This document shows positions 37,188 to 46,799 of a stretch of DNA of 64,000 bases, one piece after another. Every line of letters begins with the position of its first letter. Position 1 is the first letter of the stretch. Below the pieces are notes generated by a model. It did no database searches. It was not told the origin of the DNA and worked only from the letters and a program-made list of their open reading frames with translations. The stretch comes from Sphingomonas aracearum (GTDB lineage Bacteria; Pseudomonadota; Alphaproteobacteria; Sphingomonadales; Sphingomonadaceae): the NCBI RefSeq assembly GCF_003345355.1, contig NZ_QQNB01000001.1, positions 1-64,000 of the forward strand, given 5' to 3'. The position numbers and the translations under genes were made by a program.

Positions 37188-38342
37188 ATGACAAGCGAAC
37201 GCCCCCTGCGCCTCGGCATCCCGGTCAAGGTGATCGGCAAGCCCGGCCTCAAGTCGAACGACACCCGCCGCTGGCAGCAGAACCCGCACCTCAAATGCTC
37301 GCTGGAACATGTCGACGCGATCCTCGACTATCTGGTGAAGGAGCGCATCGACATGTATCGCCTGTCCTCGGACCTGGCGCCCTACGCCACGCATCCGGAC
37401 ATGCCGCAATTCCACAACATGGTCGCCGAGTCGGACGCCGAGCTGCGCGCGTTCGGCGCGAAGGCGAAGGCGCTGGACATCCGGTTGTCGTTCCATCCGT
37501 CGCAATACGTGCTGCTCAACAGCCCCGACCCGAAGCTCACCGAGAAGAGCATCTGGGATCTGTCGAGCCAGGCCGAGATGCTCGACCGCATGCAGTTGGG
37601 GCCGGAGGCGGTGTGCGTCACCCATGTCGGCGGCGTCTACGACGATCATGAGGCCAGCCGCGCCCGCTGGATCGAGGGATGGGAGAAGTGCCCCGAGCAC
37701 GTCCGGCGGCGCCTGGTGCTCGAGAATGACGACATCCGCTTCTCCGCGGCGGACGTGCTCTGGATCCACGAGCGAACCGGCGTGCGCCTGATCTTCGACT
37801 ACCAGCATTTCTGGTGCCTCAACCCCGAGCGGCTGGACATGCGCCAGACGCTGGAGCGCTTTCTCGCGACCTGGCCCGACGGTGTCCGCCCCAAGCTGCA
37901 CTTCTCCAGTCCGAACACCGCCATGCGCGAGCTGCAGCAGAAGATCACCGCGAAGCAGCGCGCGACCGGCAGGACGGTGAAGAAGGGCGAGCTGACCAAG
38001 GCGCCGGTGAAGGCCAAAGCGCGGGTCAAGACCGTGTTGCGGCCGCCGATCTGGACGGGACATGCCGATTTCCAGAACCCGTTCGAGTTCGCCACCTTCA
38101 TGCGCATGGCCGAGGGGCTCGAGTTCGACATCATGCTGGAGGGCAAGAGCAAGGACGTCAGCCTCCTGAAGCTGCGCGCGGACCTTTACCGCTACGCGCC
38201 CGACGTGGCCCGCCGCTTTGGCCTGGACGAGGACGACGCTGCGGCTTTGGCGCAGGACGAAGCGGCGCTGGAAGCCGGCGCTCCCGAACCCGAGGACGTG
38301 CCGGACGTGGACGAGGGCGTGGCGGATCTGGAAACCGCCTGA
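37188..38342 (+). CDS. uvsE: UV damage endonuclease UvsE/UvdE
   Basis: A 384-aa endonuclease that nicks DNA 5' to UV photoproducts, an alternative to UvrABC. The TIM-barrel metal-binding segments are visible: YRLSSDLAPYATHP, RLSFHPSQYVLLNS, VTHVGGVYDDHE, LVLENDDIRFS, LIFDYQHFW and LHFSSPN. A Lys-rich insert (residues ~250-290) and an acidic C-tail (AGAPEPEDVPDVDEG) lengthen it relative to the shortest members. It converges on the glycosidase-like gene. Confidence 0.93.
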   Translation: MTSERPLRLGIPVKVIGKPGLKSNDTRRWQQNPHLKCSLEHVDAILDYLVKERIDMYRLSSDLAPYATHPDMPQFHNMVAESDAELRAFGAKAKALDIRLSFHPSQYVLLNSPDPKLTEKSIWDLSSQAEMLDRMQLGPEAVCVTHVGGVYDDHEASRARWIEGWEKCPEHVRRRLVLENDDIRFSAADVLWIHERTGVRLIFDYQHFWCLNPERLDMRQTLERFLATWPDGVRPKLHFSSPNTAMRELQQKITAKQRATGRTVKKGELTKAPVKAKARVKTVLRPPIWTGHADFQNPFEFATFMRMAEGLEFDIMLEGKSKDVSLLKLRADLYRYAPDVARRFGLDEDDAAALAQDEAALEAGAPEPEDVPDVDEGVADLETA

Positions 38343-38384
38343 ACGGTTGCGCGCCGGAGTCGCTGAGGATCCGGCGGCTGCCGA

Positions 38385-41105
38385 TCAGCGCCCAATCCGC
38401 ACCACCACCTTATGCTCGCGTCCGTCCGCCGGCACGTGCAGGCCGTCCGCTGCCCAGCGGGCGGAACGTCCGTCCACCGTCGTGCGCCCGGGCGCGCTCG
38501 CCAGGGGCCAGGTCAGCACATATCCGCCGGGCACGCGCGCCGTCCCTCCCAGCATGGCCACGGCGTCGCCGCCGGCGCGCCGGAACGAAAAGTCCACCGC
38601 CCCGTGGCTGGTCCGCAAGCCCCGGATGGCCACCCCTTCGCCTGCAAGATAGTCCGCCGTCAGCCCCGCGCCGAGCACCACGCTCTCATCCTCCGCCCGC
38701 TCATAGGCGAACAGGTCCAGCGCGGCGCGGATATAGTCGGAAGAGATCCAGGCATGCGGCATGTCGCCGATGAAGCGGATCTCGCGCGGGTCCCGGCCGA
38801 CCACTTCCGCCCAGCCGTTCCACGCGCGCGGGCGCTGATCGGCGAAATAGAAGTCCAGCAGCGCATTGGCACGCTCGCGCCAGCCCAGCCGCACGAACGC
38901 GGAGACGTTGCGCAACTCGTACGGCGTATAATCCTGCCAGTCGGTTGCGCCGCGCCGTGCCATCACCTTGCGCCACATGCGCTCGAACGTGTTGCGCGTT
39001 AGTGCCGGATCCAGCCGCGCGCTCTCGTCCGCCACGCCCAGAGCGATGGTGGTGGAGGTTGCGTCGAAATCGCCGTTGCTGGTGGCGCCCGGTATATGGT
39101 CGATCTTCCAAAAGGCCGCGGCGGCGGCGATCGCCGCGTGGATGTCACCCGCAAACTGATCGCGCGCCGCTGCCATCGATGCGGCCTCCGGCTTGCCGAG
39201 CGCCTCCGCGGCGATCACCGCATCCTTGTAGCCGCGCAGGCCCCAGAAATCGTCCCAAAGGCTGTATTGCGGCTTCGCGGAATAGCCCTCGTGGCTGATC
39301 GACGGCGGCAACAGGCCGTAGAGCATCTGGCGCTCGGGCGTGCGGTTCGTCGCCGTGCGTTCGGACAAGCGCTGCGCATCCATGTAGCGCCACGCCGCGG
39401 TTAGCTGCGGCCAGTATCGCTCCAGCACCGCCTTGTCGCCGGTGTAGCGGTACAGTTGCGTGACGAGGTGGATATATTCGCCCTGGCTGTCATTCTCGGG
39501 CACCGGATCGGCGCCGCGGAAGTCGACGCAGCAGGGTACCTTGCCGTTGCTGAACTGATAGGCCGAGTACCAGCGGGCATAATCGACGACCGGCGCCACC
39601 TGGCCCAGCCGCAGCAGCCCGTCGGAAATCATCGCCCCGTCGCGGATCCAGCTCCGATCATAGGAGCGCGTGCCGGGCTTCAGCGCCGGTCCCGCCCGGC
39701 TCATCAGCATGTGCGCCAGCCCCGATCGCACGCTGTCGGCGATGTGCCGCTTGGATGCGGGCAGCGTGATGCCCACTGCATCGAGCTTCGCGTGCCACGA
39801 GGCGCGCGCGGCCTGGTAGGCACGCTCGAAGACTGCGGCGTCCACGGCCTGCGCGGCCCCGTGCAACGGCGCGACCAGGCGCACCTCGCGCGTCTCGCCC
39901 GGCGCCAATCTCATGGCATAGAGCATCGCGCCGGAGGCAAGCGCCTCGGCTCCTCGCACGCTCTGGATTGCTGTGGACGGCGACCGCGGCAGCATCAGCG
40001 CCGCGCCGGTCCATGCCGCGAAGCTGCTCGGCGCCTCCACGCTCGCCACCCCGCGCTCGCCGGCCGGCACACGGTATGTCAAGCCGGCGGAAGTCCGCTC
40101 CACCGCGTCGACGGGGCTGTGCCCGCCGCGCTGGCTGAGGAACTGTGCCGGCGGGTTCACCTGAAACGGCCGCAGTGCGAGCGCCAGCCTGAGGTCCTGC
40201 CGCTCAGCGCTCTTGTTCGTCAGACGATAGCGCAGGAACAGCCGCCCCTGCGGATCGGAGACGTCGGCGAAAGCGCTGGTGTCCAGCGTCCAGCCCGGCC
40301 CGTTCCAGGTCACATGCGGGATCGGCAGATAGCCATCTTCGAGGCTCTGCGTCTCCGCCACGTCCGCCCAGCTGTACCGCCGTCCGGCGCTCAGCACAAA
40401 GGGCTCGATCGAGGGACCACCCTTGCCGAGCTCCACCGCGCCGTCCTCGCCGATCAATCCGCTGTCGCTCGCACCATCGGCGCCCACCAGCGTCCAATAG
40501 CTCTGCTCCGTGAACCCACGCGGATAGGCGCCGCGTGGTGCCGCTTTCGCGATTGAAGCGAGGGTGTCGTTGATTCCGCGTTCTGCCGGAGGCTTTGGCG
40601 CCGGCGCGCCCGGCAAGGGCCGAAGCGACAGGTCGCCCAGCTCGATCCAGCCCTTTCCGCCTTCGGCGCCGCGCGCGACCACCAGCTCCACGGAGGCGGT
40701 GCGGCGCAGCGTGCGGTCCTTGTCCGGCCCCCATGCCCATTCCACATCGCGCACCGGCACGTCGATGACCTGCCAGTCGGCGCTCGGCCGGAACCCTTCC
40801 TTGCGCACCCACCAGACATTGTCGCCCGAGGCATCGACGAACTTGAGCTGCAGGTCGTTGGCCCCGCCCTGCCCGCGGATCCGCAGCCGGAGAACGAAGT
40901 TGCCCGGCCATTCGATCGGCAGCGCGGCCTTTGCGCCGGCAAAGCCCGACACGCGGCCAAAATCATAGTCCAGCCGCATGCCGGCGTCCTGCTTGATCGT
41001 TGCCGACACATCGTCGGAGGCGAGCACGAACCAGGTACCCGGATGCAGCACCGGCGCCGCCTGGGGGGCGGCGGCGATCAGCAACAGTGCGGCGAACGCC
41101 TTCAT
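38385..41105 (-). CDS. Large secreted protein, six-hairpin glycosidase-like
   Basis: A 906-aa exported protein with a signal peptide (MKAFAALLLIAAAPQAA). Residues ~20-165 form a beta-sandwich that looks like a carbohydrate-binding module (LRLRIRGQGGANDLQLKF). A central beta region follows, then an (alpha/alpha)6 domain marked by SYDRSWIRDGAMISDGLLRL and WDDFWGLRGYKDAVIAAEAL, with a possible acid in the WIRDGA motif. Family membership is not certain, and GH15/GH63-like enzymes are the nearest comparison. It starts in the GH144 stop codon (ATGA), so it works with that enzyme. Confidence 0.78.
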   Translation of the reverse strand: MKAFAALLLIAAAPQAAPVLHPGTWFVLASDDVSATIKQDAGMRLDYDFGRVSGFAGAKAALPIEWPGNFVLRLRIRGQGGANDLQLKFVDASGDNVWWVRKEGFRPSADWQVIDVPVRDVEWAWGPDKDRTLRRTASVELVVARGAEGGKGWIELGDLSLRPLPGAPAPKPPAERGINDTLASIAKAAPRGAYPRGFTEQSYWTLVGADGASDSGLIGEDGAVELGKGGPSIEPFVLSAGRRYSWADVAETQSLEDGYLPIPHVTWNGPGWTLDTSAFADVSDPQGRLFLRYRLTNKSAERQDLRLALALRPFQVNPPAQFLSQRGGHSPVDAVERTSAGLTYRVPAGERGVASVEAPSSFAAWTGAALMLPRSPSTAIQSVRGAEALASGAMLYAMRLAPGETREVRLVAPLHGAAQAVDAAVFERAYQAARASWHAKLDAVGITLPASKRHIADSVRSGLAHMLMSRAGPALKPGTRSYDRSWIRDGAMISDGLLRLGQVAPVVDYARWYSAYQFSNGKVPCCVDFRGADPVPENDSQGEYIHLVTQLYRYTGDKAVLERYWPQLTAAWRYMDAQRLSERTATNRTPERQMLYGLLPPSISHEGYSAKPQYSLWDDFWGLRGYKDAVIAAEALGKPEAASMAAARDQFAGDIHAAIAAAAAFWKIDHIPGATSNGDFDATSTTIALGVADESARLDPALTRNTFERMWRKVMARRGATDWQDYTPYELRNVSAFVRLGWRERANALLDFYFADQRPRAWNGWAEVVGRDPREIRFIGDMPHAWISSDYIRAALDLFAYERAEDESVVLGAGLTADYLAGEGVAIRGLRTSHGAVDFSFRRAGGDAVAMLGGTARVPGGYVLTWPLASAPGRTTVDGRSARWAADGLHVPADGREHKVVVRIGR

Positions 41106-42532
41106 GCGCCCAGCCACCCGCCGGTGAAGCCGGCGCGTTTGAGGCCTGTGCGGATCACGGGCGAGCGGCGCATCGCCGCCCAGATCATGCCGTCGCGATG
41201 GTTCGCCAGCCCGCCCAGGATCGGCCCCTGATCGATCCCCAGGTAATCGGCCGACACCCAGCCGGCCTGCGGATCGACGCTACCCTTGGCCAGCGCGACC
41301 TCCGCGAAACGGAAACTGGGATTGAACGCATCGAAGAATCCATAGCGCGAATAGATGCGCGTCCCCCATCGCCCGTGCATCGCCTCCACGGCCGGGATCA
41401 CGATTTCGGGTGCGAATGCGATCGAACCGAGTGCGGCGGTGGGCGCCAGGGTGCCGTCGTCGAAACCGTCCGGCTGCTTTTCGGGCCCGCGCGCCGAATA
41501 GCCGCGGAACTCGCATAGCTGCCCCTTATACTGCCACTTGGCCCAGGCCGGACCGGCGCTGGCGGTGATGCCCCAGATGTCGCCGGAATAGCCCTCCCAC
41601 TTGCCGGGATTGTCGATGGCATAGGCGCGCTGCGCGTAGGTGGCGCGGCGGCTGTTCTCGAAATAGTCGAAGCCGGCCTCGCGCATCGGCGCATCGCGGA
41701 TGCCGCGGAAGTCGATCCACAGGTGGCTGTATTGATGCGCGAACATCGGCCCGAAGGCCAGGTGCCGCTCCGCGCCCTCCCCGTGCCAGCTCTTGTCGTA
41801 AGTGGCGGTCCAGGCGTTCCAGGTCCCGTCCGGCAACGGATGCGTCGGCGAGCCGAGCCCCAGCACATAGACCAGCATGGCCTCGTTATAGCCGGTCCAG
41901 CTCTTTTTGATGAACTCCTTGCCCTCTTCCGGGTGCCAGCCCATCGACAGCGCTTCCTCGCCGCGGAAGAACCACGGCCATTCCGCGCGCTCGTAGATCG
42001 CCTTGGCCAGCCGGCGGATCTCCACCTCGTCGCGGTGCCGCCCGCCGAAGAACTGTCCGGCGAAAAGGATGCCGCCGAACAGCAGCGAGGTGTCCACCGT
42101 CGAAAGCTCCACGTCCTTGAAGCGGAGGCCGGTGTCCATGTGCAGGAAGTGGTAGAAGAAGCCCTTGTACCCCGCCACGCCGCTTTCCGCCGGCCCCTGC
42201 GGCGCGTTCCAGAAGAAGCGCAGGGTGGTGAGCGTCCGCGCCCTTGCCTGTGCCCGCGTGATCCAGCCGCGCGCAACGCCGACCGGATAGGCGGTCAGCG
42301 CGAAACCCACGGCAGCGATGCTGCAGAAATCCGGATTGGGCCAATTGTCTGGCACGAGGCCGTTCTGGGGGTTGGCCGTGTCCCAGAACCACTGAAAGGT
42401 CCGCCGCTCGATATCGGCGAACAGAGGCGGCAGCCGGTTGGTACCGGGCGCCTGTGCGAGAGCGACGCGGGGAAGCGCCGCCGCTGCCGTCAGGGTGGAA
42501 CCATGGACGAGCAGCGATCGGCGGGAAATCAT
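41102..42532 (-). CDS. GH144-like endoglucanase (glycoamylase domain)
   Basis: A 476-aa secreted enzyme. The leader MISRRSLLVHGSTLTAAAALP has a twin-arginine-like start. The fold is the (alpha/alpha)6 glycoamylase domain (PF10091-like) with segments RRTFQWFWDTANP, GLVPDNWP, FFYHFLHMDTG, STVDTSLLFGG, WFFRGEEALSMGW and YGFFDAFNPSF. In GH144, including the founding Chitinophaga enzyme, this domain is an endo-beta-1,2-glucanase. ATG 42532 is chosen over a TTG one codon upstream. It sits about 25 bp after a strong terminator and overlaps the next gene by 4 bp. Confidence 0.83.
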   Translation of the reverse strand: MISRRSLLVHGSTLTAAAALPRVALAQAPGTNRLPPLFADIERRTFQWFWDTANPQNGLVPDNWPNPDFCSIAAVGFALTAYPVGVARGWITRAQARARTLTTLRFFWNAPQGPAESGVAGYKGFFYHFLHMDTGLRFKDVELSTVDTSLLFGGILFAGQFFGGRHRDEVEIRRLAKAIYERAEWPWFFRGEEALSMGWHPEEGKEFIKKSWTGYNEAMLVYVLGLGSPTHPLPDGTWNAWTATYDKSWHGEGAERHLAFGPMFAHQYSHLWIDFRGIRDAPMREAGFDYFENSRRATYAQRAYAIDNPGKWEGYSGDIWGITASAGPAWAKWQYKGQLCEFRGYSARGPEKQPDGFDDGTLAPTAALGSIAFAPEIVIPAVEAMHGRWGTRIYSRYGFFDAFNPSFRFAEVALAKGSVDPQAGWVSADYLGIDQGPILGGLANHRDGMIWAAMRRSPVIRTGLKRAGFTGGWLGA

Positions 42533-42555
42533 CAAACAAATACTCGCGTTATCAA

Positions 42556-42589
42556 AGAAAAGGGCCGCGCGAGGGGGATCGCGCGGCCC
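42556..42589 (-). terminator. Strong intrinsic terminator inside the glucan operon
   Basis: On the minus strand a perfect 11-bp stem (GGGCCGCGCGA/TCGCGCGGCCC with a 6-base loop) is followed by TTTTCTTTG. It lies directly after the TonB-receptor stop (42603) and only about 20-25 bases before the GH144 start, leaving no room for a separate promoter between them. Confidence 0.85.
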
Positions 42590-42602
42590 ACGGGGACACG
42601 GG

Positions 42603-45578
42603 TCAGAACTTGTAGCCGACCCGGAACTGGATGCGCCGCGGCAGCGTCAGCAGCCGGCTCGCATTCTCTGCATTGGCCGGCTCCAGCACGTCCGGCACCG
42701 TGGCATTGAGGTTGATGCCTTCGTCGAACCCAGCGAAGTTCTTGTTGTTGAACGCGTTAAGCACGTCGACGGCCAGCTCCAGCCCGTCGCCGCCACCCAG
42801 CACCTTCACCCGCTTGGCAAAGGTCAGGTTGACCTCGCAGAAAGCGAACACGCCCTTGATGCAGTTCTTCTCCGGATAGGCCACCAGGAAGCGACGCTGC
42901 CCCGGCTCCGTGCCCAGCGTGGTGTCCGACACGTTGTACGCCTGTCCGCTGCCCAGCGTCGTCAGCGTGGAGAACTGGATGCCCCAGGGCAGGTCGACCA
43001 GGCTGGACAGCACCACGCGGTGCCGCTCGTCGCCCGCATTGGGGCGCCAGCCGTAATTGTCGGGCGTCACCTCGTCGAGGCTGAACAGGTCGCCGCCATT
43101 CTTCTCGCCCTTGCCCAGCGTATAGGCGATGTTCAGGCCCCAGCCGCTGGCACGCGTGTAGTTCTTGTCCAGCGTGAAGTAGATCGCCTTGTAGCGGGTA
43201 TCGAGCCCGTCATAGCCGATCAGCGCGTTGGAATAACCGTTCGCCTGCACCGTTGCCGTGTTGCAGCAGCCGCCCAGTCCGTTGTTGTTCCGCGTGGCGA
43301 ACAGATAGGTATAGCCGTTGCGACCACGCTGATACGCAGCACTCAACGACGCCTGGAACGGCCCGACCCGCTGGCGTACGCCCAGCGAGAACTGGTCGTT
43401 GACCGGCGGCTTGGTGTTGTTCTTGGTCGCCAGCAGCTCGGGCAGCGCCGTCTCCGGCCGCGTCGACAGCAGCGTCAGCAGGCCCTCGCGCGTCAGATAG
43501 GCCGGGTTCCACGCCACGGTCGGCAGGCCACGGCGCGGCGTGCCGTTGGGCGAGAAGCGGAACACGCCGACCGGATTGATCGTGCGCGAAAGCTCGTCCA
43601 CCGTGTTGTTGAAGTTGTTGCGATCGTAATAGCGGCCGACACCGCCGAAGACCACGGTCGACTGATTGTCGAACAGGTCCCACGAGAAGCCGACACGCGG
43701 CGCGATCGCCCCGGCAAACGGCTTCCGGTTGCTGCCCGTGGAAATGTAGTTCTCCGGATCGAAGTAGCTGGTCGCAGGCAGCGAGCGGAGCGCCGCGGCG
43801 GCATTCGCCGGCGTGATATAGTCGTTGTTCTTGGCGTTGGTTTCGTAATCCCAGCGCACGCCCAGGTTCAGCTGCAGACGCTCGGTGATATCCCAATCGT
43901 CCTGCGCGTAGAGGCCGACCTGCGTGTTCGAACCATAGATGCGCCCGTTACCCAGGCCCAGTCGCGCCTCGGCCGGAAACGCGAAGGTCAGATCGTCGCT
44001 CGGGTCGGTCGGCGTGCCGGCATTGTCCTCGCGCTGGAAGGTATAGCGCGGCTGGATGTAGGCGTTGTTGATGAAGCGGATATCGGTGATCTCGACGCGC
44101 GCACCCACCTTGAACACGTGGCCGGAGAAACCGGTGTACGTGAAATCGTCACGCAGCGTGTAGCTGGTCTGCGTCTCGTTGCGCGTCGAGTCCTTGCCAC
44201 CATAGACGATGACACCCGAATATTCGAACGTAGGCAAATCCGGGCTCAACGAAACCGGGTTGAAGTTGTAGTTCAGGTAGTTGGCGTTGAATTCGTTGAC
44301 GAAGTTCGAGCCGGTATGCGTCCACTTGTAGACGTAGGTGTCGATCTTGTTGATCTTGTTCTCGGCGTTCTCGTAGCTGATGATACCCTGGAAGCCTTGG
44401 ATGTCCGTCTCTTCGCGACGGCTGAACGACAGGTCGAACACGTCCGAGCTGTTCGGCGCCAGCGTCAGCTTTCCGAAGTAGAAGTCACCGCGGAACGGCG
44501 ACACGAACGCGCCTTCGAAGTCGCTGAGACGGCGGCCGGAGAACCGCTCGAATTCGGTGATCGCCGTCGCGTTCGCCGTAGCGCGCGGATTGACGTTGAA
44601 GGCTCGATCCTGATCGTTGCCCTCATAGGCGGCGAAGAAGAACAGCTTGTCCTTGATGATCGGGCCGCCCAGCGACACGCCGTACTGCTTGCGTTCGAAT
44701 GCAGGCTTCGCGTTGCCGTCACGCTTGTCGATATAGCTTTTCTCGCTGAGGCTCCGGTCCGTATACTGGCCGAACGCCTCGCCGTGGAACTCGTTGGTGC
44801 CGGACTTCGTGACGGCGGTGATGACCGCCGCGCCCGCCTGCTCGTATTCCGCCTTGTAGTTCTGCGTGGCGACGCGGAACTCCTGCACGGCCAGCTGGCC
44901 GAACGGATTGCCGCGGCTGTTCTGCTGGCCGGCGACACCGCCCTCGCGCAGCTTGTTCTTCAGCGACACGCCGTCGATGAACACGTTCACCTGGCTGGCG
45001 GTGGAGGCGCCGGAGGTGAAGCTCTTGTCCGTCTCGCTGTCGTTGTAGCGCACGCCGGGGGCCAGCGCGGCGAAGGACAGGAAGTTGCGGTCGGTCTGCG
45101 GCAGGCGCTCGATCTGCGCCTGGCTGACGTTGGTGGCGACTTCGCTGGTGCGCGTCTCGGTGGCACGCGCGGCGGTCACGACCACGTCGCCGCCGACCTC
45201 CGCGGTCGGCGTCGCATCGGTGCTGACGGCGGCCGGCGCGAGGTCAAGCGTCGCCGACTGGCCGATGCCCACCGTGATGTTCTGAACGATGGCGGAGCCG
45301 TCCGTGGCGACCGTACGCACCTCATAGCTGCCCGGACGCAGGCCGTTCAGCGCATAGGCGCCGCCCGCGCCGGTGATCGCGCGATAGGTCTGGTTGGTGG
45401 CGACGTTGCGCGCGCTCACCTCCTGGTTGGCGGCCGGCGCGCCGTCGGCGGTGCGCACGGTGCCGCGAAGGCTCGCCGTGGTGGTCTGCGCGTGCGCGGC
45501 GGTCGGCAGCGCGGCGGCCGCGGCCAGTGCGCTGGTGGTGAAAAGCAGCGCGCCGAAGCGCTGTCCCCTCTTCGTCAT
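42603..45578 (-). CDS. TonB-dependent receptor with carboxypeptidase-regulatory-like N-domain
   Basis: A 991-aa outer-membrane transporter. After a signal peptide (through AAHAQ) comes a beta-sandwich domain (TTASLRGTVRTADGAPAANQ, residues ~32-120), then the plug (VVVTAARATETRTSEVATNV; FIDGVSLKN; EFRVATQNYKAEYEQAGAAV) and the 22-strand barrel ending in the aromatic RVGYKF. The architecture matches the large SusC-like sugar receptors of sphingomonads. It starts in the lacI stop (ATGA) and has a strong AGGAGG site. Substrate is inferred from neighbours to be a glucan oligosaccharide. Confidence 0.94.
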   Translation of the reverse strand: MTKRGQRFGALLFTTSALAAAAALPTAAHAQTTTASLRGTVRTADGAPAANQEVSARNVATNQTYRAITGAGGAYALNGLRPGSYEVRTVATDGSAIVQNITVGIGQSATLDLAPAAVSTDATPTAEVGGDVVVTAARATETRTSEVATNVSQAQIERLPQTDRNFLSFAALAPGVRYNDSETDKSFTSGASTASQVNVFIDGVSLKNKLREGGVAGQQNSRGNPFGQLAVQEFRVATQNYKAEYEQAGAAVITAVTKSGTNEFHGEAFGQYTDRSLSEKSYIDKRDGNAKPAFERKQYGVSLGGPIIKDKLFFFAAYEGNDQDRAFNVNPRATANATAITEFERFSGRRLSDFEGAFVSPFRGDFYFGKLTLAPNSSDVFDLSFSRREETDIQGFQGIISYENAENKINKIDTYVYKWTHTGSNFVNEFNANYLNYNFNPVSLSPDLPTFEYSGVIVYGGKDSTRNETQTSYTLRDDFTYTGFSGHVFKVGARVEITDIRFINNAYIQPRYTFQREDNAGTPTDPSDDLTFAFPAEARLGLGNGRIYGSNTQVGLYAQDDWDITERLQLNLGVRWDYETNAKNNDYITPANAAAALRSLPATSYFDPENYISTGSNRKPFAGAIAPRVGFSWDLFDNQSTVVFGGVGRYYDRNNFNNTVDELSRTINPVGVFRFSPNGTPRRGLPTVAWNPAYLTREGLLTLLSTRPETALPELLATKNNTKPPVNDQFSLGVRQRVGPFQASLSAAYQRGRNGYTYLFATRNNNGLGGCCNTATVQANGYSNALIGYDGLDTRYKAIYFTLDKNYTRASGWGLNIAYTLGKGEKNGGDLFSLDEVTPDNYGWRPNAGDERHRVVLSSLVDLPWGIQFSTLTTLGSGQAYNVSDTTLGTEPGQRRFLVAYPEKNCIKGVFAFCEVNLTFAKRVKVLGGGDGLELAVDVLNAFNNKNFAGFDEGINLNATVPDVLEPANAENASRLLTLPRRIQFRVGYKF

Positions 45579-46606
45579 GACGTGGGTTCCTCCTGTGGGT
45601 TCTTGTTTGAAATCGCGCCCGTGGCCGTCGTGCCGCGCACGACCAGTTCGGGGACGAGAAGCTCGACGTCGGTCGTTGTGTCCGTTCCGTCGATCAACCT
45701 GGCGAGGCGAGCGAGCGCGCGGGCGCCCATCTCGGCAATGGGCACGCGCATCGTGCTGAGCGCGAGATAGCGAGCGACGGGAACGTCGTCGAAACCGGCG
45801 ACGGCGATGCGTCCCGGCACGTCCACGCCGGCATCCTGCAAGGCGCGCATTGCGCCGATCGCCATCTGGTCGTTCGCCGCGAAGATTGCGTCGCAGGCCG
45901 GCCCGCGCGACAGCAGGGCCTGCGCCGCCGCCATGCCGGTCTCCTCGTGAAAGTCGCCGGCGAGCACCTCAACCGGGGCACCCGGCGCGAGTTCCGCCAT
46001 CGCTGCTGTGAACCCTTCCTGCCGCTCGCGCGCATCCAGGTTCGAGCCCGGGCCGGCCAGATGGACGATCCGTTGCCGCCCTTGCGCGAGCAGGTGGCGC
46101 ACCATGGCCGCCGCCCCCGCGCGATTGTCGATGCCGAAGCCCGGATGGCTCCTTCCCGCGGCGGCGCAGTTGATGAGCACGGCCGGTTGCTGCCCCGGCA
46201 GCGCATCGATCAGCGTCGCGGCGGCAAGTTCGGGCGCCATGATGAGCAGGCCATCCACCCGCCCGCGCATCGCGCGCAGGGCATGCGCGGCGAGCTCCAC
46301 ATCCGCGTGCATGTTGGACAGGAGCAGCTGCAGGCCGAGGCTGCCCGCAGCCCGGTCCATGCCCCGCACGATCTCGGAGAAGAATTCGCCATGCAGTTCC
46401 GGCAGCACCACGCCGATGGTGTTGCTGCGCGCAAGGCTGAGCGACCGGGCGGCGGCGTTGGGAACGTAGCCGAGCGCCCGCGCGGAGGCCTGAACGCGGT
46501 CGCGGGTAGCCGGGCTGACGCTGGCGGCCCCGTTGAGCGCTCGCGACACCGATGCGACCGAAACCGCCGCATGCCGCGCAACATCGCGGATGGTGGCCTG
46601 CGTCAT
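45575..46606 (-). CDS. LacI-family repressor of the glucan locus
   Basis: A 343-aa regulator with the N-terminal LacI HTH (TIRDVARHAAVSVASVSRAL, hinge helix AARSLSLARSN) and a periplasmic-binding-like sugar-sensing domain (NTIGVVLPELHGEFFSEIVRG, DAIFAANDQMAIGAMRAL, IAVAGFDDVP). It is first in the leftward operon, so it also controls itself. The perfect palindrome TGTAACCGGTTACA lies 88 bp upstream of its start. Typical of repressors released by the sugar that the operon degrades. Confidence 0.95.
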   Translation of the reverse strand: MTQATIRDVARHAAVSVASVSRALNGAASVSPATRDRVQASARALGYVPNAAARSLSLARSNTIGVVLPELHGEFFSEIVRGMDRAAGSLGLQLLLSNMHADVELAAHALRAMRGRVDGLLIMAPELAAATLIDALPGQQPAVLINCAAAGRSHPGFGIDNRAGAAAMVRHLLAQGRQRIVHLAGPGSNLDARERQEGFTAAMAELAPGAPVEVLAGDFHEETGMAAAQALLSRGPACDAIFAANDQMAIGAMRALQDAGVDVPGRIAVAGFDDVPVARYLALSTMRVPIAEMGARALARLARLIDGTDTTTDVELLVPELVVRGTTATGAISNKNPQEEPTS

Positions 46607-46693
46607 GAAACCTTTCTCATCCTCCCGGCCGGGTCGCTTCTCGCGTCGATCGCCCGGACGGCCAAACTGGCCTTGCTCGTCGTCTGAGCCAGA

Positions 46694-46707
46694 TGTAACC
46701 GGTTACA
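46694..46707. promoter_or_regulatory. LacI-type operator palindrome
   Basis: The perfect 14-bp palindrome TGTAACCGGTTACA lies in the 193-bp region between lacI and the divergent GH3 gene. The central CG with AACCGGTT flanks is the classic LacI-family half-site arrangement. It is 88 bp from the lacI start and 93 bp from the GH3 start, so it could control both directions. Confidence 0.8.
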
Positions 46708-46799
46708 CGATGGCCGTCCATGGCAATTCCGTGACATGGCGCTGGCCAATGGGTCGAAAGAGCGGCAGGCGTTGCACGCCGGCCACAGGGAGAGAAAGC

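Noticed and set aside
42438..45770. 1110-codon open frame opposite the TonB receptor
   Set aside because: The receptor has a complete plug, barrel and signal. The antisense frame is an Arg/Val/Asp-rich shadow.
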